DNA of 64,000 nucleotides from Gloeopeniophorella convolvens (lineage: Eukaryota > Basidiomycota > Agaricomycetes > Russulales): contig WTXD01000002.1 of NCBI GenBank assembly GCA_022496205.1, positions 186,001 through 250,000 on the forward strand, in the 5' to 3' direction. Within the stretch, counting starts at the first letter, position 1. The number at the start of each line of letters is the position of its first letter. This document shows, piece after piece, positions 47,541 to 59,454 of this stretch. Position numbers and translations under genes: made by a program. The notes below the pieces were generated by a model. The model made no database searches and had not been told where the DNA came from. It worked only from the letters and a program-made list of their open reading frames with translations.

Positions 47541-50500
47541 GCGTTCGTATGTCAATCAGGGAGGGAGGAGATCAAGTGAGACGGTACGACATACACCGGA
47601 TGCGAATCGGCGCGGGCATATACACATTATCCTTCCGCGTCAGTAGGCATCAGTTCGATGTCTTGCTCCATGAGGTCAGTGCGAGTATGTGAGGTTTCCA
47701 GGGGACAACCGGGGTATCAAGCAGAGCTCGGCGTGCACACACTGGCAGGGTATGACTGGGTACACTGTAGGGCGCCTGAGCCATTGGACATAGATAATAG
47801 TGCCAAAGTACTGTTGCTGTGGACCGTGAAGTGCACATGACGGAGCAGTGCACGTTTTGGAAGGACCCGCCTCGCGGTGGCCGTTACGGCCGTGATTCCA
47901 GCATCTTGACTCAGATTGTGATGGGCACGCGCAAAAGCGTGTCCCACGTTGTGGCGCGTCTGTGTTGTCATGCCACCGGTCGGTCGATGTCCTGTCGTTG
48001 TGCAGTTGTTGCGTGGGGGTGGATGGGTACACGCTCGGACTTGGAGCCCTGTCTGCACTGTTAGAGAGTGATTCCGTCGATTCTGACACGTCAAGTTAGA
48101 GGCGGTTATGATACATGTAGATACCACTGGATAGCACACCTGAAACCAGGTCAGGCACAAGGTAAGCACCGTTGTGTGGCGGAGCAACGGCCAGACATAC
48201 AGCACTCACCCGTCATACCTGCGACAACATATGGGACTAGACGGCGGAGCATTCGTTGTCAGCGGTCGGTCCCGTCGTCGTTGGCTGGAGACACGTGAGT
48301 AGACCCAAAGTAGACCAACCAACGGTGGCCGATCATGGCAGGAGGCGCCCGCTAGGCCCGCTGTGCTGTACGACCGGCACCTACCGGCGCGGGCGCCAGT
48401 CCAGCCCGGTTCAAGAGCCCGGCTACACGGCGACTCAAGTACTGGAGTACTGATATCATAGCCTTGGCGCTCGCTCGGATATGGCACTCCTTATGAATAC
48501 GCACTAATGGTAAGTTGTACGGGGGGCGATTCCAGTCCGGTAGAGAGACGGTGTTCAGTGGCAAGAATATGCACGTAATATTCTATGATACAGCACATTG
48601 CTAGAGAAGAAGAACCAAATACTGAGACATGTAACTAGGTGGCAAGAGATGAGCCGGTAACGCAAATTTCGCTGCCCTTCACTGTAGCGGAATGCCCAGC
48701 GCTGCCAACGCCAGAGCGCAGGCTTGCTCTTTCGCTGCAGATTTGCGGGGGTTGTTGCAGGAACCGACAACTTGTCCGTCGACTATATCGAACGTCAGTC
48801 AGAATCCATCATCTGCTAATCAATATCCACCTTTCACAATAATTGTCCATCGGTTCGTCACATTTGGTCCATTATCCTTCTCGTAATAGCTAACTGCATC
48901 GCGCCTCCCAATTCCTTGGAAGTCTTCAAAGCGGTAAGCACAGCCTCGTTTGCGAAACTATACGAGAACATACAATTGTTAAGTTGGACGCTGGGTGCTG
49001 TGGAGTGCAGTGGTGAATTTGAAGAAAGGCGGGATTCAGAACCATGATATCTGAACACGTACGTTGTTGGGACATTTGTGAGGATGTCGTTTGTTGAGAT
49101 GTTGTAGATATGCGGGCTTAGCTTGAAAGATGTTCAGAGCTTGCATTCTGAGAGATGCTGAAGCCATGGCCTTATACTGCCTAGAAGCTGAGGTGTTGGT
49201 CCCCAGACGTACGCAGGTGTAGTTCACACGTAGTACCGTCCATGAAACCGTACCCCGCAAATCGCATGCGTAACGGAAAGTCAACAATCACGAATGATAC
49301 CGGCGCCTAAGCGGTTTCTGCACGATACGCGCAAAGAACGATAACGCCGACGCTACGCTGCCAGTATGCGTCGACGGATAGATGTCCATGTTCCATGTTC
49401 CGAACCCGGTGTGGATCCACCGCGCCAACATCAAGATCACAACAGCAGCTTGCGCGGCCCGCAGCATCAAACAGCCACCAAACAAAACGGCCGGAACAAC
49501 CTGTGTGTGCCCATAGAAGTCGGAGGCTGTACACTGTACATCTCGGAAGTGCGCGCGGTAGACGTACCTCTCACCTCTGCAGCACTGTGACATTGGGCGC
49601 TATGGCAAACGACCATCTCAACAGATGCATAGACATGGTGATAGCGCCGTTCTGCGCACCAGATACTTGACGTTAGTGAGTTACTGGCATGATACATCAG
49701 CATGCTGTGGTGTTCCGCTCATACAGTACATATGACCTACATAGTCGGCCTATCGGAAATAAGCTGTGGCGAATAGATCAAAACATCGCAGTAACACTGC
49801 CGAGTACACGTTCGGTTTGGGAGCACGTAGAGATGCAGGAACCAGCTGGCCTGAATGTTGGAGTTAGTGGATTCTCGTGTGTATGAACCTTGCTCTAGCC
49901 TGTGGGGAAGGGGAGATAGGATAGAGAAATATGTAGATCAGACGAACAAATAGAAGAAGGCGGAAAGTCTATGAGAGACACATGCCCGGAACGGAGGGCG
50001 GATGAAAAGGCGGTGGAGTTGAGCCGAAGGCTCGCGTACTTAGGTACAATGCGACGAGGGTGTCATCATTCATTCCATTCCAACACTAGAACGGCGAGTG
50101 CCGCGTCTCGGGACAGGTGCTTGTGGGTTCCTGTTCCAGACGACACCCCCTGGCCGTTAACTGCGCAAAGCTTGGCAGAGTGCCCATTACCAGATGCGAG
50201 GACTACGTACTCTAACAAACAGAGGTCCATTTAGGGGCGTGAGCCGGCCCAGACTGGGTACCAGCCCAGCTCAGGGAAGTCAGCTTCCCGCTGCCCTGGA
50301 GGACTAGAATGTACCAGTTCCAAATACGTGCCGATGCAACGGTACCCATCGCTGGGGACCCGGTCAGAAGAGGAGGCGACACATAGCGTAGAGCTCACCA
50401 GGAATCATGTCGTACTGAGTGTGTGCGGTTTCGAGCTCGACAGGAACAGGCTTATACGGTCGAGAATGCAAGCCGACGACAGCCAACGCGTCTCTCGCAC

Positions 50501-51622
50501 GGAGGACTCACGCAACAGACGGTGCTCCCACCATGCCTGTGCGCATCGATCCGCCATGGATCAGGAGCATCCCCGACGTCAAGGGTTTCCTTGATGCTAC
50601 GCGGTCCCGGAGTTGTCGTCAGGCCCGGGTTGCTGACTGGATAGAAATGCAGATGTGAAGCGATCAGGAGCGCTGAAGTGGACATGTTGGAGAACTACAT
50701 ATGACATCTGAAAAACTGTCAGAGCCATCAGGGTGCGACCCTTCGGGGAAAAAAAAGACATACCACATCGCGGTGCGCAGCGTCAAGAGTAGTTCCCGAG
50801 CTAAGGCAAGAGACAAAGAATTGCCAGTTTGTGCGTGCACCCAAAGCCTCACCTAGTGTTGATTCTGGACCCGGAATACCGACCATTAAGCGTTGGAGCT
50901 TCAAGCTTCTTCAATGCGTGTGGCCTCGAAGTACGGTGGCGCAGACTGGTGATCATTCTCTTTTGTTTCTTGCCTTGGCGGTGTGCAAAACCAAAGGTGA
51001 AGGACTAGGAAATGTGGGATTCAAAGACTACCAGTTTGCAAATGTATCACGGTGAGCTTTGAAGCAGGAAGTTCAACTTCGGATGTGGCGCTGAAGCGCC
51101 CGTGGCTTCGTCTCCGGGAAGCCGGGCCGCCGGCAGTTCCGCTCAACGGAGCTCAACGCCGGTACAACCGTGTTAACGGCGACTCGGATCACGCCTCGGA
51201 AACCACGAATTGCACCTTCGGCCAGATCGCAATATTGTTGCTCCAGTCGACGCTGCTCCACGCTCAAGGCCATTGACGCTAGCGTGCTTTTCTGTGCTTA
51301 CATTAATCGTGGCCCCTCAAAGACAACCCGAGAGATATCTGATGGCATGCCAAGATTACTCTCACGCTGATCGCCATGTGGGCGAAGGTGTTCAGGACGC
51401 GCAGCGCCTTGGCAAAGGCCCGTGGGTATTCAAAGAGCCTGTGGGAGGAGCTCAGGTGAGCTCTAGCTGTTCTAGGCGCTTCAGGGCTGTGTCCTCGGGT
51501 GTTCTTTCCATCACGTCTGGTGCCTGGTCAAACTCTACCCGGGTTGGCCTTCCCCTCGCATGACCTTGCATGTTGGACAGGTTGCCAGAGGCAGCGGAGG
51601 CGCTGCATAACTCTTACGGCTC
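47088..51622. repeat. Tandem segmental duplication, copy B (about 4.5 kb)
   Basis: Direct repeat of 42093-46718. It contains the start of the copy B DUF6535-like pseudogene at the left and otherwise only decayed sequence. The best conserved part is about 49036-49670. No terminal inverted repeats, long terminal repeats, reverse transcriptase or transposase motifs were seen at its ends. This argues for segmental duplication of host DNA rather than a recent transposon. Confidence 0.85.
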
Positions 51623-51926
51623 CCACAGCGCGCCATCTGCTCCTTTGCGTTCACAAACAACGACGATTATCATTGATTCCTGGTGGTCCGGTCGACCTGC
51701 GCACGCAGCGCGCGGCGCAGGGCTAGAAAGAAAGAAAAAGGCGATCAGCCACCTCCACCCGTCTCCTTCCACTTTGGGGCGGGCAGCCAAGACTCCCTGG
51801 ATCGAAGCACGAAGAAGCGCCGCAGTAATCCTCGGCGCGCCTTATAAAGCCAGGCCTGCGCGCCATGGCTGACGGCTTCTTTTTTCCGCCGGTGCTCCTG
51901 CTTCTACTTCGCCTCTTACCGTAATC
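51623..51926 (+). promoter_or_regulatory. Promoter region of the amino-acid permease
   Basis: 304 bp after the end of the duplication. It contains TATAAA at 51843-51848 (79 nt before the start codon) and a pyrimidine-rich stretch (51880-51915) just upstream of the ATG. Confidence 0.5.
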
Positions 51927-54032
51927 ATGAGCGCCGAGAAACACGAGAAGCGGTCGAGTGCGTCCGAGGGTAGCGAGCTCAAGCATGAGGAGGAGGCGTA
52001 CGACGGAGAGCTGCGCGACCCGCAGCATGATACGCTCCATCGCGGGCTCAAGGCGCGCCAGATCTCGATGATCGCGGTACGTCTGCCTCTATCGGTGCCT
52101 GTCTCGTCTGACGCGGGTGTCGTTGTAGCTTGGCGGCGCGGTCGGGACGGGCCTGATCATCGGCTCGGGCACCGCGCTCGTGCGCGGGGGCCCGCTCGGC
52201 ATCCTGCTGGGATACACGTTCGTCGGGCTGGTGTGCTACCTCGTCATGATCGCGCTCGGGGAGATGGCGGCGTACCTCCCGCACAAAAAGGGCTTTGCGG
52301 GGTACGCGACGCGCTTCGTCGACCCTGCGTTTGGCTTCGCGCTCGGGTGGAACTATCTGATGAAGTACTTGATCGTCACGCCGAACAACATCAACGCGGC
52401 TGGCGCTGTGATTCAGTATTGGACGGTGCGCGTGAACATTGCGGTCTGGATGGGTGCGTGCGCCCTCTTCTTCGCTCTTGACTGCGAGGCTTACCTCTGC
52501 ATTTCAGTCATATTTATTGCGTTTAGTGCGTGACAGTCCTTCGCGAGCCTTGGCTGAACCTTGACTTTTCCTTGACTTTCCAGTTTTTGGCATCAACCTC
52601 CTTGGAGTTCGAGTCTTTGGCGAGCTCGAGTTCTGGTTCAGCAGCATCAAGGTGATAACACTCGTCGGGCTGCTCCTGATGGGGATCATCATCGACCTTG
52701 GTGGCAACCCGCATCATGACCGGTACGGCTTCCGGTACTGGCAGCACCCCGACGGGCCCATGGGCTCGTACCTGCTCGCGCAGGTGCACAACCCGCACCT
52801 GGCGATCTTCCTGGGTTTCTGGAGCACGCTCACGAACGCGCTGTTCGCGTATATCGGCACGGAGCTGATTGGTGTCACGGTCGGTGAGGCGCAGAACCCG
52901 CGCAGGAACATCCCGATCGCGATAAAGAGGACGTTCTTGCGGATCGTGGTGTTTTACATTGGCGGTGTCTTCGTGATTGGGCTCATCGTGCCCAGGACCA
53001 ACAACGTGAGACAGAGATGCTTAGACTGGAGTGACGCGCGGCGTGCTGATGGTTGGTATCAAGGATCTGTTCGTCGCAAACAAATCGAAGACTGGCGCTG
53101 CTGCCTCTCCATTCGTTGTTGGTGAGGATCACATCTCCGTTGAAACTGCGCTCTGGCTTGGTCTCATTCGTATCATGCAGCGACTTCGTTGGCTGGCATC
53201 AAAGTTCTGAACCACGTCATCAACGCGACCATCCTTATCTTTGTGCTGAGCGCTGCCAACTCGGATTTGTACATCGGCTCGCGTACGCTGTATGCTCTCG
53301 CGATTGAAGGCAAGGCGCCGAGCGTCTTCCGCAAGGTCAACCGGATGGGTGTTCCGTGGCCCGCCCTACTCCTGTGCACGGCTTTCTGCTCCCTTGTATT
53401 CCTGAACGTACACTCGTCCAGCCAGAAAGGTATGTCCGCCTGAGATTACGGTGCTACGCATCTCTTGACGTCTTGGCAGTCTTTGGCTGGTTCGTCAACC
53501 TCGTGTCAGCGTTTGGCGCCATCACCTGGATGTGCATTTGTTACTCGCACATGTAAGTGCGGCGCTCTAAGAATAGGCCTTATCATGCTTAAATGACCCA
53601 TCTTCAGACGCTTTATGAAGGCTTTGAAAGCTCAAGGTCTCTCGCGCGACTCGCTACCCTACAAAGCACCATTCCAGCCATATGGCTCTTGGTTCGCGCT
53701 CGTCTCAACAGCCATCATTACGATATTCAAAGGTGGAGATGAAATTGATCCCAACCCTACCGACTCTGTATTGACGCGCCCGTCCACCAGGATTTGATAC
53801 CTTCATGCCGTTTACGAAAGACACGTTCGTAACGTCTTACATCGCACTACCGACGTTCGTGCTGTTCTGGGGCGGCTACAAGCTGTACTACCGCACCTCG
53901 GTCATCCCTCTGCACAAAGTCGACCTCATCTCTGGGAAACGCGAGATTGACGAGGAGGAGGAGCGCTTCGTCGCGGACGAGAAGGCGAAGGGGCCACGGA
54001 CGCTGGGCCAGCGGGTGTGGGACAGTTTGTAA
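51927..54032 (+). CDS. Amino-acid permease (YAT/APC family)
   Basis: Plasma-membrane amino-acid/proton symporter of the fungal YAT family with 12 predicted helices. Hydrophilic N-terminus rich in Glu and Lys, then LKARQISMIALGGAVGTGLI across an intron (the family's helix 1 with unwound GTG), LGEMAAYLPHKKGFAGYATR, FALGWNYLMKYLIVTPNNIN, a later exon GINLLGVRVFGELEFWFSSI, and NALFAYIGTELIGVTVGEAQ. Further exons: KTGAAASPFVVATSLAGIKV, SAANSDLYIGSRTLYALAIE and RKVNRMGVPWPALLLC. The C-terminal exon starts FDTFMPFTKDTFVTSYIALP and ends in an acidic/basic tail (REIDEEEERFVADEKAKGPR) to the stop at 54032. About 560 residues, roughly eight introns, all consistent in frame. The substrate range cannot be told. 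Confidence 0.93.
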
Positions 54033-54383
54033 CGAAGAGCGATCGGCCACATAATCTGACTTACACGATGCTTACACGATGCTCCGCAACGGGCAACCGT
54101 TTCCCACCCCCTGGCCGTGCGTTGCCATAAAAGGCAGAAGCGAGCGTGCCCCCGGTGGATGATGTCAGCAGCGTCTCATGGACAGAGTGTCAGCAGACAA
54201 TTCGACGCCTGCGATGATTTGAGAGACCCTGTAAGCTCGCGGTCATCGCGGCACTTAGCATGTAGTGTTGCCAGTTGTTCCATCTGCCTTGTTATATAAA
54301 AGGCCCGGCTCGGCGCCTCGGAGGCACATCATCGATAATACCCCTCACACACATTCCGCCTCCACCACCTCTCAATTAACACA
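54033..54383 (+). promoter_or_regulatory. Spacer with pirin promoter
   Basis: 351 bp. The right part holds TATATAAA at 54293-54300, 84 nt upstream of the pirin ATG, followed by a CA-rich leader ending ACACAATGG. No other gene seen. Confidence 0.5.
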
Positions 54384-55813
54384 ATGGCCGCCGTCTCACG
54401 GAGCGTCGTAAAGAAGGTCCTCTCCCAGGAGGTCTCGGAGGTACGCCTTGCCTGTGCGCGCCCACCGCGCCGCTCTTCTGACGGGACCGCGACGCACAGG
54501 GCGCAGGCGCGCTCGTCCGCCGCTCGATCGGCTCGATGCAGCTGCGGAACCTGACGCCGTTCCTCATGCTCGACCACTTCCACATCGCCAAGGGCGCAGT
54601 GCGTAGTTTGCTTACTTGTGCGCGTCGCCTCACGGTATTGACTTGTTGCGTAGGGGTTTCCGGACCACCCGCACCGCGGGCAGGCAACGGTCACGTATAT
54701 CACACAGGGCGCGAGCAAGCACGAAGACTCGGCCGGCCACGCGGGCATCATCCGGGAGGGCGGTGTGCAGTGGATGTGTGCGGTACGTCCTCTCGCTTCC
54801 ACTTGCGCCGCGCGCCAGGCTGATCAGAGCATGCGTCTCCCCAGGGCCGCGGAAGTGAGTGTCCAAGGGCGGTCCTAGTCCGTTGCGCAGGGTGCTCATC
54901 GTGTGCGCGTCTGCAGTCATCCACGCCGAGATGCCCGTGAGCGGGCCTGGCAAGCCGGAGCCCCGCGGGCTGCAGCTCTGGGTCGACCTGCCGAAGCAGT
55001 ACAAGATGATCGAGCCGTCGTACCAGGACCTCGAGCCGGAGAAGTAAGCGCGCCGCGCGCCCCCTCTGTCTCTCCGCCACGGCGCGGTGCTCACGATCGT
55101 TGTCCGCCACAGCATCCCGAGCGTATTTCCCGATGGCCCAGACGGCCCCGAGATCCGCGTGATCAGCGGGAGGAGCCACGGCGCCGAGTCGCCCGTGCGC
55201 CCGCTCGGCGGGTGCTGGTACTTCCATGCCAAGTTCAAGAAGCCGGGCAAGATCTTCCAGGACCTGCGTGCGTGCCGCTCGCAATACTCATTCCCTCTTT
55301 CTGCTTGCCTGACTTTTGTCCCTGTTGTCAGCTGCTGGCTGGACCGCGTTCATCTACAGTAAGTCCCGCGTTGCTGTGCTGTGGTGCTGGTGCTGAGACC
55401 CGGCCCCAGCGCTGAACGGACGGATCACGATCGGCGACTCGAGCGCGGTGCACGATCAGTTTCATACGCTCGTCCTCTCCGCGGAGGGGGCGGAGACAGG
55501 CGTCTCGGTCAGCGCCACGCAGGACAACACCGACTTTGTGCTGGTACGCTTCATCCGCGCTTGACAGCCGTCTCGATTCACTGAGCATTTGGCAGATCGC
55601 CGGCGAGCCGCTCGACCAGGAGGTCGTGCAGTACGGGCCGTTCGTGATGACGACACGGGAGGACATCCAGAAGACGTTCCAGGACTGTGAGTGCTGCACG
55701 TCTGTGCACAGATTATGCGCGTTTGTTGATTGGCGGCGGCTTGTGCAGATCGTACGGGACAAAACGGATTCGAGAAGGCGCACGTCTGGAAGAGCAAGAT
55801 CGGCGGCCTTTGA
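54384..55813 (+). CDS. Pirin
   Basis: Cupin-superfamily protein with two beta-barrels and a metal site in the N-terminal one; family members act as quercetinases or transcription co-regulators. The start at 54384 gives MAAVSRSVVKKVLSQEVSE, then GAGALVRRSIGSMQLRNLTP. Metal ligands are visible: GFPDHPHRGQATVTYIT (two His) and GRGIIHAEMP (His and Glu), all conserved. Further exons: LQLWVDLPKQYKMIEPSYQD, EIRVISGRSHGAESPVRPLG, the second barrel with ITIGDSSAVHDQFHTLVLSA, IAGEPLDQEVVQYGPFVMTT, and the end AHVWKSKIGGL. About 310 residues cut into some ten tiny exons. The gene converges with NSA1, 236 bp away. Confidence 0.93.
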
Positions 55814-56049
55814 GCAGGGCGTCGATTTGACTGGGGTTGTTTGTAGAGCTGTCCATGTATTATTCCCGCATCGTAATGCACGAGCTTTGTTAGGGGCACA
55901 CATGTTACCTGCTGCACGCACTGCATGTCCGTTTAGAAGACATCCAGCGCGTTTGTCGTGGCAGAATCTCGGTGTTTCTCATTATCGAGCGGCTTTTTGG
56001 GTTGAGAGATCAAGGTAATATGCATACTCTCATGAGCGCACGGCAAAGA

Positions 56050-57601
56050 TCACTTGCCGCCCTTCCGTCTCCGATGCGCCCGCCCCTCTCCTTCATCACT
56101 GTCCTCCCCCACCTCCTCCATACCCTCCCACACGTCCTCCCCATCATCGCTCTCGTCCCCGTCATCCCCGCCCTCGCGCTCGTCGTCGTCGCCGCCACCC
56201 GCATCCGCATCGGGGACCCCATCCCACACGACAGCAGTCGGCACGCTCTTCATGTACACCTTCTCCAGCACCGCGCCCTTCTCGTCCTGCGCCTGCCCGG
56301 CCTCGGCCGGCGGCGCGTGCGTGCTGTGCACGCGCGCGTAACGGTCCAGCGCGGTCGAGACGAGGCCCGTGGGCGCTGGCGCCATGGCTGTGATCGCGCC
56401 CGCGAGGCCTGGGCGACGGACATATCATATCTGCATCAGCGCGCGCACGGAGGGCTGGTGTGCGCACCTTTGTAACCGTACACGACGCGCCCGTTGCGCG
56501 TGTCGACCGCGAACAGGCCGCTCGTCTGGTCCGCCACGAACACCTCGCTGCCGCGCGCAGATTCGAATTCAGCGCCCGTTCACACCAGCGAAGCGCAGGA
56601 TGGCGCGCTTACTGCTCGTGGAACCCCGCCGCGACGGCGCCGATGCCGCTGCCCTTCGCGAGCTGCGCCCACTCTGCGACGGGCCTGCGCGCCGCGCGCG
56701 TGTCGTACCGGCGCACGTCGCCGCGCTGCGTGCCTGCGAGGAGGTGCTGCGGCGCGGCGCCGAGGTGCGCGAGGCAGGTGTTGTGCACGGGCCGCCGGAG
56801 GCTCAGCGTATCGTTCGCGACCTGCGCGCGCCCGCGCGTGAGCGGCCGGTGGACGCGGTACTTAGTTTAGAAGAGAGGGGTGATGCGCACGTTTTTGGCG
56901 CGCCAGGTCTCGCCGGGCAACAGGTCGTTGCCGCGCTTGCGCTTCTTTGGGCCCTCCGGGGGCTGGTCGGGCGGCGGCGTGGATGCAAAGGCGGCTTCGA
57001 GGTCCCACACGGAGAGCTCGACTTCGTCGCCGCCGTAGGCGAAGCTTTTGGCGTCGGGCGCGAGGCGCCAGTCGCACAGGCGCATGGGCAGCGCGGTGGT
57101 TTGCGGTTCTGCGCCTGCGGCGTCGTAGGGCGTGAGGCGGAGGGCGCCGTTCGAGGTGCACGAGTACACGCCGCTGTGTTCGTGCCAACCGCGTTATTTT
57201 TCGAGAGCTAGGGGAAGGCTGGCTGCGACGCACGTGGAAGAGGCGGCCAGTCCGATGTATTTTGGCCCGGTTTTTAGACGGGGTTCGGTCCACTCGCGCA
57301 CGAGTTCTAAGCTGTCGTCTTGGAGCCGGGATACGGATGCAGAGCCGTCGGAGCGCGCGGCGGCCAGCTGCTCTTCTGAGTCAGTAAGTCTGTGGAGAGC
57401 TACAGATATCCTCGACAAGCCACACACCAGCGGCCCAGTTTCCGATGTCCAAATGGCCATCTTTTGCACGGCATGCGCCTTTCCCTTTTCGCTACCATCG
57501 TAGAGCGTCGTCACTGTGCTTTTCGGATCTTGCTTGGAGGGGGCGGCGACCTGCAGCGCCTTGATGTTCCCGAGCTCGTCTCCTGTTAGAAAGCGAGGCA
57601 T
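56050..57601 (-). CDS. NSA1: Ribosome biogenesis WD-repeat protein NSA1/WDR74
   Basis: Pre-60S assembly factor with a seven-bladed WD propeller, released by the AAA ATPase Rix7. The start at 57601 (MPRFLTGDELGNIKALQ) fits the family N-terminus; an ATG at 57616 is also in frame. The first exon has propeller strands (ISVALHRLTDSEEQLAAARS). A 58-nt intron (GTGCGT donor) joins AASST to GVYSCTSNGALRLTPYDAAG. Later exons: MRLCDWRLAPDAKSFAYGGD, AGTQRGDVRRYDTRAARRPV, VADQTSGLFAVDTRNGRVVY-like, and the last blade GLVSTALDRYARVHS. The C-terminus is acidic (a long Asp/Glu run) and ends RRRKGGK, a nucleolar-type basic tail. About 415 residues. Divergent from RMD5 across 173 bp. Confidence 0.85.
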
Positions 57602-57774
57602 CTTGGAGATGGACACGAAGTTGAAGGCGAGAGCAAAGTCGGACCGGAGCCGGGTACGTAATCGGGCCGGAACGTCGAACGGCGAATTGGGGCTGCTTCA
57701 CCTGCGACTCGACTCAGCTTGTCAGCGCTCAGCGGTCGTAGCGGCGGCAGCCCCAACGCCATATTCCAGACACG
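57602..57774. promoter_or_regulatory. 173-bp bidirectional promoter, NSA1 and RMD5
   Basis: The short divergent spacer must hold both promoters and both leaders. No TATA box is seen on either side. Confidence 0.5.
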
Positions 57775-59212
57775 ATGGACGCCGTACTGAAGGAGCTCGA
57801 CAAGCTTCAGAGACTCGCCTCGGACGCCCCGTCCGCCGGGAAGAGCAAGACGCCCTCGATACAGGACTCGCTCGACTCGCTGCTGCAGTCGCTGCATGCG
57901 CTCAAGCGGCGGGTCGAGGCGGGCGTCGCCACAGAGGCGGAACTGGCGGCCCTTGCAAAGACGGTCGAGGCGAGGAAGAAGGACATTGATGAGCGGCAGA
58001 AGGAGGTCTATAACAGTCTGGCGAGATACGGCAAGGCGTTGGACAAGGTGCGTGGCCTTCCGGCGCGCTCGCGAGGGGTCAGGCTAACCGCCGCTGGTGC
58101 TCAGAGATTCACGGCGTCGCTGCCGACGTACGACCCCCTCTTTGCATCTGCAGAGGCGCAGGATGCACTGGAGCATGTCATCGCCATGCATTTCCTCAGG
58201 ACGGGGCGGTTCTCAACCGCGGAGATATTCATTCAGGTGCGTGGTCTCGTGCCGCCGCGAACCCTACGCTCAGCGCGGTACAGGAGTTTGGCGTCGATGT
58301 GCCCGCCACTCTCCAGTCTCAGTTTGTAGACTTGCATCGAATCCTTGTTGCCCTGCGCAGTCATGACATCGGCCCTGCATTGGAGTACGCACGTCCTTTT
58401 CGGTGGCCCTGTGCCCCACTGACTCCTGTGGTATCCTTAGGTGGGCAGAGCGCAATCGCGACTTTTTACGATCTCGCACATCGTCCCTGGAGTTTTATCT
58501 CCACCGTTCCGAGTATCTCCGCCTTCTTTTTACGCACGACCCGCCCCAGCAGGCCAAGGCAATCCAGTACGCATCTAGGTACATCCGGCCGTTCTACTCG
58601 ACCCACGCCGCCGAATTCAAGCGCCTCATGGCTTGCTTAATCTTCGTGCCCAAGGAGCGCATGCAGGCATCGCCGTACGAAGATCTCACGTCGGATAGCA
58701 TCCACCTCGATCTGGAGAACATGTTTGCGACCGAGTTCAGCGCGAGCCTGGGCATGAGCAAGCAGCCGCCTCTGAGAGTGGTGGGTGATATAGGGGGTGG
58801 GGGCGCCCTAGCGAGGATCGAGAAGGGGAGAAAGATCATGCGGGAGAGGAAGAGCGAGTGGAGCCAGACGGACGAGTTACCGGTGCGTGCACTGTCAGGC
58901 TCCATCGCTCATTTCAGTCGCTCAGCGCTGCGCAGATCGAGGTGCCGCTGCCCCCGGAGAACCGGTACCACTCGATTTTTGCGTGTCCGGTCTCGAAGGA
59001 TCAGTCGACGGAGCAGAACCCGCCCATGATGATGACCTGCGGCCACGTCGTCTCGAAGGACAGTTTGCAGAAGTTGAGCAAGTCGCAGAGGTGAGACATA
59101 CTCCTCAAATTTAGGTTCCCATTCGCTGACCTTGTCGATGCCGCAGCCGCGTGAAGTGTCCGTACTGTCCCGTCGAGTCGTTATTGTCCGATGCACTCCG
59201 TGTTCATTTTTG
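57775..59212 (+). CDS. RMD5: GID/CTLH E3 ligase subunit RMD5 (GID2)
   Basis: Catalytic RING subunit of the GID/CTLH ubiquitin ligase, which in yeast degrades gluconeogenic enzymes on glucose return. The start at 57775 gives MDAVLKELDKLQRLASDAPS, then a coiled-coil. The LisH-like stretch HVIAMHFLRTGRFSTAEIFI and the CTLH/CRA helices (LHRILVALRSHDIGPALEWA, RTSSLEFYLHRSEYLRLLFT) follow. The C-terminal degenerate RING reads YHSIFACPVSKDQSTEQNPP, MMMTCGHVVSKDSLQKLSK and VKCPYCPVESLLSDALRVHF. As in other Rmd5 proteins, some Zn ligands of a canonical RING are missing, while Cys-Gly-His and Cys-Pro-Tyr-Cys remain. About 380 residues, six introns. Confidence 0.92.
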
Positions 59213-59454
59213 ATTTATTCTCCGAGACACGTCTCCTATACTTCCTAGTCTGTACCACCAGCCATCGCATGTTGTTGTACCAGTTTCTGTAATCACCGCA
59301 AGCAATCCACAATTGATATCTCCGTGGCCTTGTGATTGAAGTGGAACCGACGCGGCCACGTGCGCGCCCCGGGACACACGCGACACGATCAACAGACACG
59401 CTCCGGCGTCGTCCCGAACTGTTGCGCCCGACCCGCTCCTCCTCTTCCCCTTAC

